Positions 13,175-20,920 of a stretch of 37,570 bases of DNA are shown here, piece by piece. The stretch is from an uncultured bacterium (GTDB lineage Bacteria; Omnitrophota; Gorgyraeia; Duberdicusellales; 4484-171). The translations under genes were made by a program, and so were the position numbers. The notes beneath the pieces are model-generated. The model made no database searches. It was not told where the DNA came from and saw nothing but the letters and a program-made list of their open reading frames with translations. The stretch covers positions 1-37,570 of the forward strand of contig CAJXAF010000005.1 in the NCBI GenBank assembly GCA_913050175.1. The letters run 5' to 3'. Positions within the stretch are counted from its first letter, which is position 1. Each line of letters opens with the position of its first letter.

Positions 13175-14177
13175 AATTCATCACCTCTTCTGTTTGGGAT
13201 AATAAGTCTTCTTTACTAAAAAATTCCTTTCTATCTTCGACCGCGTGCACCATCTGAACTATTTTTTTATTAAGTGGTGCCTGGAAATTATTATTTTCAG
13301 CTAATTTAACTACTTCCCCGTTAATATAATCTATTTCCGACCTTCTTTCTCTCTTTATGCTCTGTAAAATTGAACCGTAGAGCGGCTCTTTGCTTAGATT
13401 AGCCATTGTCTGAGATAAAAGCGAAGCAGCTTCGTTAAGGGGCATTGATACAAACCCCTGGAGACGTTCTTTAGGGTAGTTCGGTAAACTCTGTATTTGG
13501 ATATTACACTTATCGACTAAACTATAAGCTTCCTGATTAAGTCTGATTGCTAATTTAGCTAATTCTAAATCGCTATAGGTATCCTGCATTGACTTGCCGA
13601 TTATTGCCGGTAGACAATTATTAAGGTTAATAAATAATTTAAGGTATTTTGCTCCTTTTATATTGTTTATTTTTACTACTTCAAAGACATCTGAAAGAGG
13701 AAGAAGGATTTCCTGATTTACCTCTTCTGAATCTGAAAAAACATCTCCGATAATTAATTTATTCCCGAAATTATGAACAACTTTATTCGGTGGGTAAAAA
13801 GTTGCCCCAAACATAACAATACCGGTAATAATTTTTTCTTTAGGGAAATATTCTCCTAAGATATTTTCAGCAGCTAAGCCATTTTGAGTAGTTAGAATAA
13901 AAGCGCCTTCTAGAGCTTGCTTGTTAGCTTTAATCACCTCTTCTAAATCATTAATCTTCGTAGCAAATATAGCTAAGTCTACTTTTTCTCTTAAAACCGT
14001 ATCGGCTTTGACCTTTACAGTTACACTACCTTCCTTACTTTCAATAGTTAAACCTTCGTTAAGTAGTGCGTCTTTTTGATATTCTTTAACTACCCCGACT
14101 ACTTTTTGGCCCATTCCCGAAAGATAGCCTAAGAATAAACTACCAATTGCTCCACAACCTAAAACTGCTATTTTCAT
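13164..14177 (-). CDS. Ketopantoate reductase-like dehydrogenase (ApbA/PanE family)
   Basis: The 337-residue protein has an N-terminal NADP-binding fold ('IAVLGCGAIGSLFLGYLSGMGQKV', G-x-G-x-x-G) and the family's C-terminal helical domain. Key residues are visible: 'KYLKLFINLNN' with the catalytic Lys, and 'RRSEIDYINGEVV' near residue 282, the substrate-binding stretch. In primary metabolism the family makes pantoate for coenzyme A, but members also serve in specialised clusters. Lying inside this operon it could reduce an alpha-keto or beta-keto acid intermediate (inference), or top up pantothenate for ACP priming. Confidence 0.82.
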   Translation of the reverse strand: MKIAVLGCGAIGSLFLGYLSGMGQKVVGVVKEYQKDALLNEGLTIESKEGSVTVKVKADTVLREKVDLAIFATKINDLEEVIKANKQALEGAFILTTQNGLAAENILGEYFPKEKIITGIVMFGATFYPPNKVVHNFGNKLIIGDVFSDSEEVNQEILLPLSDVFEVVKINNIKGAKYLKLFINLNNCLPAIIGKSMQDTYSDLELAKLAIRLNQEAYSLVDKCNIQIQSLPNYPKERLQGFVSMPLNEAASLLSQTMANLSKEPLYGSILQSIKRERRSEIDYINGEVVKLAENNNFQAPLNKKIVQMVHAVEDRKEFFSKEDLLSQTEEVMNYER

Positions 14178-14187
14178 TTTAAATACT

Positions 14188-14448
14188 TTAATCCTTTATG
14201 TACTGAGAGTAATCTATGCCCTGCTTATGCATAAGACGTTTCATCATATCTTTAAATGCTGGGGGAACTTCCTGAAAAAAAGCTGTTATAACATCGGTCT
14301 CTTCTACAGACTCAGATCCTCTGGTTTCTGCTAATTCTTCGGATTTCTCTTTTACTAATTGTTCAGCAATAGATTTATGAAATTGCGGAAGATGCGTAAT
14401 TATTAAATCAAAGTGACTTTTGGCTTTTTCATCCCACTGTATGGTCAT
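14188..14448 (-). CDS. Stand-alone PCP_red domain protein
   Basis: An 86-residue protein matching the small PCP_red (PF08369) domain that forms the C-terminal end of protochlorophyllide reductase subunit BchB/ChlB. The pattern is 'W-D-x-x-A...L...P...R/I...E-x-x-A...V...D-V...F'. No BchB/N/L genes are near, so it is not chlorophyll-related here. A BchE-like radical SAM enzyme is encoded in the same operon, and the pair may echo an anaerobic oxidative chemistry (inference). AAAGGAGAG provides a good ribosome site. Assignment is from a short alignment, so moderate confidence. Confidence 0.65.
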   Translation of the reverse strand: MTIQWDEKAKSHFDLIITHLPQFHKSIAEQLVKEKSEELAETRGSESVEETDVITAFFQEVPPAFKDMMKRLMHKQGIDYSQYIKD

Positions 14449-14465
14449 TGCTCCTCTCTCCTTTA

Positions 14466-15218
14466 TTATTTACTTCCTACCTTGCTTAATTCATCAACTA
14501 CTGAAAAAGCAAGATCGGTCATTTTCATTTCAGCTTGAAAAAATCTAAAGTCAGTAAAACCCATTTGACCGGTAATAAGATTGTCTGAAACTGCACAAAT
14601 TGAGGCGACTTTTCTCTTATTAAGGTTAGCTATTGTAACCAACGGCGAAGTTACCATGTCAACTGCAATAGCCCCTTTTTCGATATAAGGATTGACTATC
14701 TCCTTTGTTTCTCTAAATATAGCATCAGTTGTCCAAATCCCACCTTGATGAATAGTTCCGGCTTGCTTAAAAACTTCGTTAATTGCTTCATTTACATCAG
14801 GACTGACTTTAGGAACAAAATCATCGTCAACATAATAGCGGGTTGTTCCATCTCCGCGTAAGACATCAGTTACCAAGACATAGTCGCCGATATTTATGTC
14901 TTTCCTTAAAGCACCGCAAGAACCGAGCCGGATAAAAGTATTTATGCCTCCGGCGCAGAGAATCTCAGCCACAAAGGCTGAATCAGGGGCATAAAAACCT
15001 CCGTTACCAACGGTTACTTTAATGCCTTTATAATATCCGGTCCAGAAAGTATAGCCAAGAAAGGTAAAATTCTTTACATGGTTTTCCATTTTTTCTAAAC
15101 ATAACTGAGCCCGGTGTTGCTGGCCGCTGACTAGAACGATATCACCAAAATCACCTTCTTTAAATTGTAAAGAAGCTAATAGTTCTTTTGGATTCATATG
15201 TACGTCTCTTTGCATCAT
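14466..15218 (-). CDS. Nucleoside phosphorylase-superfamily protein with altered substrate site
   Basis: A 250-residue protein of the PNP/uridine phosphorylase superfamily. Visible marks are 'NGGFYAPDSAF' (phosphate site region), 'RLGSCGAL' (usually R-x-G-T-S/C-G), 'TTDAIFRET' and 'AVSDN' with the base-binding Asp. The ribose-binding Glu of the usual 'M-E-x-A' motif is replaced by Val ('VDMVTSPLVTIA'), so ordinary nucleoside cleavage is doubtful. Within the polyketide operon it may act on an unusual glycoside, or release a base or methylthioadenosine-like by-product (inference). GGAGG lies eight bases before the ATG. Confidence 0.78.
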   Translation of the reverse strand: MMQRDVHMNPKELLASLQFKEGDFGDIVLVSGQQHRAQLCLEKMENHVKNFTFLGYTFWTGYYKGIKVTVGNGGFYAPDSAFVAEILCAGGINTFIRLGSCGALRKDINIGDYVLVTDVLRGDGTTRYYVDDDFVPKVSPDVNEAINEVFKQAGTIHQGGIWTTDAIFRETKEIVNPYIEKGAIAVDMVTSPLVTIANLNKRKVASICAVSDNLITGQMGFTDFRFFQAEMKMTDLAFSVVDELSKVGSK

Positions 15219-15253
15219 AATAAAAACCTCCGATTTTATTTTAAGTATTTAGT

Positions 15254-16759
15254 TTATTTACTAAAGACTAACTTTGTTTTATCGATCTTTCCTACTCTAT
15301 TCTTAGGGAGTTCTTCTAAAACTTCAAAGTAGTGGGGAATTTTAAAGTGAGCAATGTGTTCTTTTAAGAACTCCTTGATTTCCTGTTCGTTAAAAATCTG
15401 GCCCTCGCAAATTGCTAAGTAAGCCTTAGGGACTTCTCCCCGTAATTTATCACTAACGCCGATTACGGCTACTTCTTTTACTTTAGGGAATTTTAAAATT
15501 TTCTCCTCAACTTCAGCTAAGAAAACTATTTCTCCGGCAACTTTAATCATATCTTTCTTTCTGCCGACAATATAATAAAAACCTTGTCTATCAAAATAAG
15601 CTACATCCCCGGTCTTAAGCCAGCCATCTTCGGTTAAAACCTCTTTTGTTAAGGCTTCTTCTTTAAAATAACCGCTCATTATAGCCTCACCCTTAATCCA
15701 TAATTCTCCGTTTTGATTAGCTTTTAATTTATTTCCCTGATTGTCTACTATTCTGACCTCTACCTCAGGAACAAACTTACCAATGCTTCTAATGTGTTCA
15801 TCTCCCGGTTCAGATAAAGTATTAGGAGCGGCAGTTTCAGTCATCCCCCAACCATTACAAAGTTTAGCATTAGGGTAAGCTTTATGAAATCGTTTTAAGA
15901 GAGCCGGTGAAGAAGGAGCGCCAAATACAGCTGCATAGCGAAGTGAGGAAAGATCAAACCTTTCATACTCCTTTAAAGACAACAAAGCCACAAACATAGC
16001 CGGGACAATACAAAAAATACTTACCTTATGCTCCTGAACATTCTTTAAGAATTCAAAAGGCTGAAAACGCTGCATAAGAATTAACTTGGAAGCAAAGGTA
16101 ATCGTGAGAAGAATATAAGCAAGCCCTCCGATATGTGAAAAAGGAACTCCTCCACATAAAAATACATCTTTATCAGTAACTCCTAAGAAGTAATCTATAG
16201 CGTAAGCTGGATTTCTTAATTGCCCGGCGTTAACCATTACTCCTTTAGGATGCCCGGTTGAGCCAGAAGTATAAAATATAGCCAAAAGATCTTTATCTAA
16301 AACTTCTTGAGGATTTAAGTCACCAGACCCACTAAGGGCATCATTCCAATTTGTAAAGTTAGGATTTTCTTCTTTGCAAATAATAATCTCTTCTAAATTT
16401 TGGCATTTTTCTTTAACGACACTTAAATCAATATTATTTTTGGCTTGAGTGATCAAAACTTTTGCCTGACTGTGATTTAAAAAAGTAATTATCTCTTCCT
16501 GAGTAAGCATAAAATCTAAAGGTATGCAGACTTTGTCAGCAGAAAAAATACCGAGAAAACTAAATATTGTCTCGGGGATATTGGATAAATATAGAGCTAT
16601 TTTTTCATCCCTGTCCTGATTTCGGCAAAGGAGATAATTAGCTAATTTAAAAGAGGTTTCTTTTAATTCCAAAAAGCTTATATCCTTGCCTTCAAAGAAA
16701 ACAGCTCCTCTCTGGGGTCGAATTTTGGCTTGTTCTGTAAGTAGTTCTTGTACTGTCAT
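15254..16759 (-). CDS. AMP-dependent acyl/aryl-CoA (or acyl-ACP) ligase
   Basis: The 501-residue protein is an adenylate-forming enzyme (ANL superfamily). Motifs in order: A3 P-loop 'FYTSGSTGHPKGVM', A5 'NGWGMTETAAP', A7 'GWLKTGDVAYFD', A8 'VGRKKDMIKVAGE' and A10 lysine 'PKNRVGKIDKTKL'. It activates a carboxylic acid as acyl-AMP and passes it to CoA or to the ACP. As first gene of the polyketide operon, it is the likely supplier of a non-acetate starter unit; aromatic or short branched acids are possible. It starts 40 bases downstream of the -10 box of the cluster promoter and lacks a visible ribosome site. Confidence 0.9.
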   Translation of the reverse strand: MTVQELLTEQAKIRPQRGAVFFEGKDISFLELKETSFKLANYLLCRNQDRDEKIALYLSNIPETIFSFLGIFSADKVCIPLDFMLTQEEIITFLNHSQAKVLITQAKNNIDLSVVKEKCQNLEEIIICKEENPNFTNWNDALSGSGDLNPQEVLDKDLLAIFYTSGSTGHPKGVMVNAGQLRNPAYAIDYFLGVTDKDVFLCGGVPFSHIGGLAYILLTITFASKLILMQRFQPFEFLKNVQEHKVSIFCIVPAMFVALLSLKEYERFDLSSLRYAAVFGAPSSPALLKRFHKAYPNAKLCNGWGMTETAAPNTLSEPGDEHIRSIGKFVPEVEVRIVDNQGNKLKANQNGELWIKGEAIMSGYFKEEALTKEVLTEDGWLKTGDVAYFDRQGFYYIVGRKKDMIKVAGEIVFLAEVEEKILKFPKVKEVAVIGVSDKLRGEVPKAYLAICEGQIFNEQEIKEFLKEHIAHFKIPHYFEVLEELPKNRVGKIDKTKLVFSK

Positions 16760-16791
16760 TTGTCTAAAATAAGGTAATAGAAAAATTAAAT

Positions 16792-16826
16792 TAGTAAAAT
16801 TTTACTATTTTTTAAGATAGAGTCAA
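16792..16826 (-). promoter_or_regulatory. Promoter of the polyketide operon with palindromic operator
   Basis: On the minus strand TTGACT (16821-16826), 16 bases, then TAAAAT (16799-16804). The -10 box lies inside the perfect 16-base palindrome TAGTAAAATTTTACTA (16792-16807). Binding of a dimeric repressor there would block the polymerase. No regulator gene lies within the cluster, so the protein must come from elsewhere. A separate inverted repeat (AAATCAG 16836-16842 with CTGATTT 16864-16870) sits between this promoter and the upstream methyltransferase gene. Confidence 0.7.
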
Positions 16827-16885
16827 GCTTTTTTTAAATCAGAAAGGCCCTATTTATAAATGACTGATTTTAAAGGAGATATGAC

Positions 16886-18034
16886 TTATTTTCTCTTCAA
16901 CAATGAGCAGACTTCCAAATGACGGGTATGAGGGAAAAAGTCAAAGGGTTCAAAAAATTGAGGAGTATAATTAATGGCCAGGCTGTCTAAGTCGGAAAAC
17001 ATGGCCTTGGGATTACAAGATGAATAAAGAATGCGTTCAGGATTCAAACGCAAGATAGCCCTGATCATTCTCTTTGATAAACCGCAACGCGGCGGGTTAA
17101 TAACTAGAACATCGATGTCCTTATAAAAAGACCCTTGAGTATTGAGAAAACGTCTGGCATCAGATACAAAAAAAGAAATATTATCTATATTATTATCTCT
17201 CGCATTCTCCCAGGCTAAGTCTACTATCTCCTTACTTAGCTCAACCCCCCAGACATACTTAGCGCTTTTTGCTAGAAAAATTCCAATTGAACCAACACCA
17301 CAAAATAAATCTAAAACTCTCTCCTCACTGGATATATTAAGATGATCTTTGAGCTTTGTATAAAATTCAGCCAGCATCCGAGGATTAACCTGGAAAAAGG
17401 TATCAATTCCTATTTTAAAAGAAAGTCCATTTAATCTTTCAGTAATAGTCTCTACTCCATAGAGTAATTCCTTATCCTCAAAGACCACCGCATCAGAAGT
17501 AGAATCATTCTTAATCCAATAGATAGATTTAATCTTTGATTTTAGGGACAGCTTAAGCAAGACTTTAACAAAGGCTTCTTTATCAAAGACGGTTGCCGTA
17601 GTGGTGACAATACCCAGCATTATTTCATTGCTAAATTTTGTCTCCCTTATAATAAGATGCCTTAAGAAGCCTTTATAAATAAACTTATCATAAGCCTTAT
17701 AATTTCTTGTGTTTACAAAATCCTTTACCGCCTTAAGTATAAGTACCGCATCAGGGGAAAAGATCATACACTCTTCTAAATCAAGAACTTTTCTCTTTTC
17801 CTTCTTACTATAAAACCCACAAACTACCTTTGAATTTTGAAAAAAAGTAAATTCCATCTTATTGCGATAATACATCTGACTGCCGGAATTTATTGGTTTA
17901 AGCTCAAGATCAGAGTAGTTGGCTTCCATTAAATCGCGAACTACAGCTTCTTTAGCTTTTAGCTGTTCCGGGTAGGGTATATCCTGAAAACTGCAGCCCC
18001 CACAATCGCCAAAGTATTTACATATTTTATCCAT
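16886..18034 (-). CDS. TrmA/RlmD-type RNA (uracil-5-)-methyltransferase with Fe-S cluster
   Basis: About 382 residues, SAM-dependent RNA m5U methyltransferase family. The N-terminal 'CKYFGDCGGCSFQ' is the start of the [4Fe-4S] site typical of RlmD (RumA). SAM motif 'VLDLFCGVGSIGIFLA', substrate motif 'FFQVNP', 'VINPPRCGL' and catalytic Cys in 'YSSCNPKAM' follow. It lacks an N-terminal TRAM domain, so it is shorter than E. coli RlmD. ATG 18034 is used (TTG at 18037 also possible); it overlaps the nitroreductase stop, so both form an operon. Target could be 23S rRNA or tRNA. Confidence 0.9.
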   Translation of the reverse strand: MDKICKYFGDCGGCSFQDIPYPEQLKAKEAVVRDLMEANYSDLELKPINSGSQMYYRNKMEFTFFQNSKVVCGFYSKKEKRKVLDLEECMIFSPDAVLILKAVKDFVNTRNYKAYDKFIYKGFLRHLIIRETKFSNEIMLGIVTTTATVFDKEAFVKVLLKLSLKSKIKSIYWIKNDSTSDAVVFEDKELLYGVETITERLNGLSFKIGIDTFFQVNPRMLAEFYTKLKDHLNISSEERVLDLFCGVGSIGIFLAKSAKYVWGVELSKEIVDLAWENARDNNIDNISFFVSDARRFLNTQGSFYKDIDVLVINPPRCGLSKRMIRAILRLNPERILYSSCNPKAMFSDLDSLAINYTPQFFEPFDFFPHTRHLEVCSLLKRK

Positions 18035-18524
18035 CAATAATCAAATCCTTTAAATCTTTTCTTCGCCCCTGACCAGAAATAAGGCTGGGTTTACCTAAAG
18101 CAAGAGCAGCCTCAAACTCTAAATTTTCACCCAAACCTAAGGCCTTAATAATATCGGAGCCTTGATTTCTAATCTCCCCCATCCAGCAAGCACCAAGTCC
18201 AAGTGAGTGAATACATAAAAGCATATTTTCAATGGCTGCGCCAATAGCCAAAAGATCTTTTTGGTAGTGGTAGGATATATCTTTATCTAAAAAAATTAAG
18301 ATTAATTTATTCGCACCCTTAACTAAAAATGAGTATTTAGTAAATTCAGCCAGAGCGTCTTTTTTCTCTTTAGCTAAAACCATAAACTTCCAAGGTTGGT
18401 TATTCTTTCCAGAAGGTGCCCAGCGACCAGCCTCTAAAATATTGGCAATAGCCTCAGCTGAGACTTCTTCTGAGGAAAACTTTCTAATCGATCTTCGTGT
18501 TTTTATACCTTCGAATATATCCAT
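18027..18524 (-). CDS. Nitroreductase-family flavoprotein
   Basis: The 165-residue product has the nitroreductase pattern: 'IKTRRSIRKFSSEEV' (FMN-phosphate binding Arg-Ser-x-Arg), 'RWAPSGKNNQPWKFMV' (FMN and dimer contacts), 'AIGAAIENMLLCIHSLGLGACWMGE' and 'ALGKP'. It is short, as in FMN reductases of anaerobes. Substrate is unknown. A promoter lies directly upstream, TTGTAT-16-TATAAT, with the -10 box (18534-18539) only nine bases from the ATG, so the message is probably leaderless; there is no ribosome site. It shares an 11-base region with the start of the methyltransferase gene downstream. Confidence 0.88.
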   Translation of the reverse strand: MDIFEGIKTRRSIRKFSSEEVSAEAIANILEAGRWAPSGKNNQPWKFMVLAKEKKDALAEFTKYSFLVKGANKLILIFLDKDISYHYQKDLLAIGAAIENMLLCIHSLGLGACWMGEIRNQGSDIIKALGLGENLEFEAALALGKPSLISGQGRRKDLKDLIIDG

Positions 18525-18533
18525 GCTGCTGAC

Positions 18534-18562
18534 ATTATAATAAAACCCTTAAAAAATACAAG
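18534..18562 (-). promoter_or_regulatory. Promoter of the nitroreductase operon
   Basis: On the minus strand TTGTAT, 16 bases, then TATAAT (18534-18539). Only nine bases separate the -10 box from the ATG at 18524, which again points to a leaderless start. Confidence 0.5.
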
Positions 18563-18582
18563 TATTTCAGATAAAAGGATTT

Positions 18583-18611
18583 TTGACAGCTTAAACAGAA
18601 TATGTTATAAA
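18583..18611 (+). promoter_or_regulatory. Near-consensus promoter of the FkbM methyltransferase gene
   Basis: TTGACA (18583-18588), exactly 17 bases, TATAAA (18606-18611). It is one of the best promoters in the window and lies 52 bases before the ATG at 18664. It is divergent from the nitroreductase promoter. Confidence 0.8.
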
Positions 18612-18663
18612 TGTAACGGCTAAACATGAACATTCATATATTATAAAAATCAAAAACAAAACA

Positions 18664-19572
18664 ATGAAAAATAAAATCGAGCTACGTCTGACTGACTTTA
18701 TTAAGAATATTAGGAATAAACCAGGTTTGTATAAATTTTTAAAGTGTTCTGGTTGTGCATTTATTTTTAGACATCTTGGTGCTATTTACTATTTTTTACG
18801 TTTTGGCAAAAAAAAGAAGATTATAATCGATGGAACACCATTTACGTTTGCAATCCTAGATGATACCACCCGTAATTTTTTTCATGATCCTTACTGGTTC
18901 GGGAAACTTTATGAAAAAGATTTTACGCATCATTTCATAAAAAGCCTAGAAAACTGTAAATGTTTTATTGATGTAGGATCTAATTTTGGGTTTTTTTCTA
19001 TAATCGCTGGAAAAATACTAGATAAACAAAAGGGAGTGGTGCACGCTATAGAAATTGATAGCGATAATATTAATCGCATGAAATCATCTGTACGTTTAAA
19101 TCATTTGGACAATATTACAATTCATCATAAAGCTGTTGGAGATTCTTCAAGGCTAGTAGATTATTTTTGTCGTGGTTCATCAACAAATACGTTAAAACTA
19201 GCTAACGACAAAGGATTATATCGCAAACGCTCCATCCCCATGGTAAGCCTGGATGATCTTGTTGAAGAAAACAAACTCAAACCCGATATAATAAAAATTG
19301 ACATAGAAGGGGCTGAATATTTAGCCTTACTCGGCATGACAAAAATACTTAATTTAAATAACATTAAAATATATTGTGAGGTACATTTACATAAAGGTGA
19401 TGGGAGCCTCTCTGCTTTTGGACATTCGATAAACGATGTCTTAAAATTATTAAAAAAACATGGCTTTACAATAGAACAAATAGGTCACCGACAAAATTGC
19501 AAAATAACACAACAGGTTGTACATGATGCTAAAGATATTGCTGAAAGTGTAATGTTATATGCTCACCATTAA
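18664..19572 (+). CDS. FkbM-family SAM-dependent methyltransferase
   Basis: A 302-residue protein with the FkbM fold. SAM motif I is 'CFIDVGSNFGFFSIIAG' (about residues 100-116), the acidic motif is 'VHAIEIDSDNINRMK', and 'DIIKIDIEGAEYLALLGM' is the signature FkbM segment. FkbM enzymes O-methylate sugars or natural products. The gene is a lone + strand unit among minus-strand genes with its own strong promoter and no clear ribosome site; base composition looks even more AT-rich than its neighbours, so it may be a transferred gene. Whether it acts on the polyketide 2 kb away or on a surface glycan cannot be decided. Confidence 0.88.
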   Translation: MKNKIELRLTDFIKNIRNKPGLYKFLKCSGCAFIFRHLGAIYYFLRFGKKKKIIIDGTPFTFAILDDTTRNFFHDPYWFGKLYEKDFTHHFIKSLENCKCFIDVGSNFGFFSIIAGKILDKQKGVVHAIEIDSDNINRMKSSVRLNHLDNITIHHKAVGDSSRLVDYFCRGSSTNTLKLANDKGLYRKRSIPMVSLDDLVEENKLKPDIIKIDIEGAEYLALLGMTKILNLNNIKIYCEVHLHKGDGSLSAFGHSINDVLKLLKKHGFTIEQIGHRQNCKITQQVVHDAKDIAESVMLYAHH

Positions 19573-19646
19573 ATGTCTGATTGAGATTTGACTTTAGCTA
19601 GTAGTCACACCGATAAAAATATTCTTTCCCCTTAAAAAAATAAGCG

Positions 19647-19652
19647 TATAAT
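19647..19652 (+). promoter_or_regulatory. -10 box upstream of the parvulin gene
   Basis: A perfect TATAAT with only a poor -35 match (around TTCTTT) upstream. It lies 52 bases before the ATG at 19704, which has its own AAAGGAGGAG ribosome site. Confidence 0.45.
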
Positions 19653-19703
19653 AGACAGGAAGTAATGTGTATCAAATTTACTGTATTATAAAAAGGAGGA
19701 GAA

Positions 19704-19985
19704 ATGAGTAAGGCAAGCGCAAGGCATATCTTAGTTAACAGCAAAGAAGAGTGTGAAAAATTAAAAAAGCAAATTGAGGACGGAGCTGAATTTGCTCAAA
19801 TAGCTAAAGAGTCTTCACAATGTCCTTCCGGAAAAAGCGGTGGGGATTTAGGTGAATTTTCCCCAGGCCAGATGGTTCCTGAATTTGATCAAGTTGTTTT
19901 CAGCCAGGAAGTTGGGAAAGTACACGGGCCGATTCAGACCCAATTTGGTTATCACCTTATTGAGATAACCAACCGTAACGAGTAA
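19704..19985 (+). CDS. Small parvulin-type peptidyl-prolyl isomerase
   Basis: A 93-residue stand-alone parvulin (PpiC/Pin1 family). It contains the typical 'ASARHILVNSKEE' start, 'FAQIAKESSQCPSGKSGGDLGEFSPGQMVPEFDQVVF' and 'VHGPIQTQFGYHLIEI' end, i.e. the whole rotamase domain and nothing else. With no signal peptide it acts in the cytoplasm, catalysing cis-trans isomerisation at prolines. It has an excellent ribosome site. It converges with era; only ten bases separate the two stops. Confidence 0.93.
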   Translation: MSKASARHILVNSKEECEKLKKQIEDGAEFAQIAKESSQCPSGKSGGDLGEFSPGQMVPEFDQVVFSQEVGKVHGPIQTQFGYHLIEITNRNE

Positions 19986-19995
19986 AAAAACGTAA

Positions 19996-20907
19996 TTAAG
20001 CCCACCAGTAGCCTAATTCTTTTAATATTCTTGGGCTATTCTGCCAATCTTTTGAGACTGTGACCCAAATATCTAAAAAGACTTTTTTCTTTATAATCTT
20101 TTCAATCTCAATTCGGGCCAGGCGGCCAACATCTTTTAGGATTTGGCCTTTTTTACCCACTACAATTTTTTTCTGAGAGCTTCTCTTTACATAAATATTT
20201 GCTTTTATGTAGTGGGCTGTTTTTTTCCGCCTGATCTCATCTACTTCTACTGCTAAATCATGAGGAAGTTCTTCGGCAAGTTTTAAAAAAAGTTTTTCTC
20301 TTATTATATCGGCCATACGAAATTTAATCGGAAAATCAGTTACAGTCCCCTTATCGTAGTAAGGGTGAAATTGCGGTAGATTTTCTATTATGATTTCTTT
20401 TAACTCTTCTACTTTTTTACCCTTTAAAGCTGAAGTCATAATATAATAAAGCAGACAATCTTTCTTTTTTGCAGATACGCTCTCCTGCCATAAAGCTATG
20501 TACTCATCTAAAAACTTATGTCCTAAGTCAGTTTTATTTAAAACCATAATTGTTTTAACCGGTTGATTAGTCAGTATTCTTATTAAACGATTCTCTTCCG
20601 CCCCTGGTCTTCTTGATACATCAACAACATAGATAATCAAGTCAACCCCCTCAAGAGCCCTTTTAGCAATAGTATTTAGATGCAGAGACAGTTTATCTTT
20701 AAAATTATGCATTCCCGGAGTATCTACAAAAACTATTTGCACTCCGGCTTCATTTAAAATTCCTTTTATCTGATGACGGGTAGTCTGAGGAATTGGCGAA
20801 ATAATGCTTACCTTATCCTTTAAGAAAGCATTAAGCAGGGTCGACTTACCGACATTGGGCCGGCCAACTATGGCCACAAATCCTGATTTAAATTCTTTTT
20901 TGCTCAT
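19996..20907 (-). CDS. era: GTPase Era
   Basis: The 303-residue protein has the full Era layout: G1 'GRPNVGKSTLLNAF', G2 'PQTTRHQIKGI', G3 'DTPGMH', G4 'NKTD' and a C-terminal KH domain with 'FVKRSSQKKIVVGKKGQILKDVGRLARIEIE'-type segment (about residues 230-280). Era binds the 3' end of 16S rRNA and assists 30S subunit maturation; it is universal and single-copy. It is downstream of the PilZ-toroid gene by 13 bases and probably co-transcribed with it. Confidence 0.97.
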   Translation of the reverse strand: MSKKEFKSGFVAIVGRPNVGKSTLLNAFLKDKVSIISPIPQTTRHQIKGILNEAGVQIVFVDTPGMHNFKDKLSLHLNTIAKRALEGVDLIIYVVDVSRRPGAEENRLIRILTNQPVKTIMVLNKTDLGHKFLDEYIALWQESVSAKKKDCLLYYIMTSALKGKKVEELKEIIIENLPQFHPYYDKGTVTDFPIKFRMADIIREKLFLKLAEELPHDLAVEVDEIRRKKTAHYIKANIYVKRSSQKKIVVGKKGQILKDVGRLARIEIEKIIKKKVFLDIWVTVSKDWQNSPRILKELGYWWA

Positions 20908-20920
20908 AATTTATTTACTG

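Noticed and set aside
16836-16870. Inverted repeat AAATCAG/CTGATTT as a rho-independent terminator
   Set aside because: The loop is 21 bases and the tract after the stem on the minus strand is A-rich, not U-rich.
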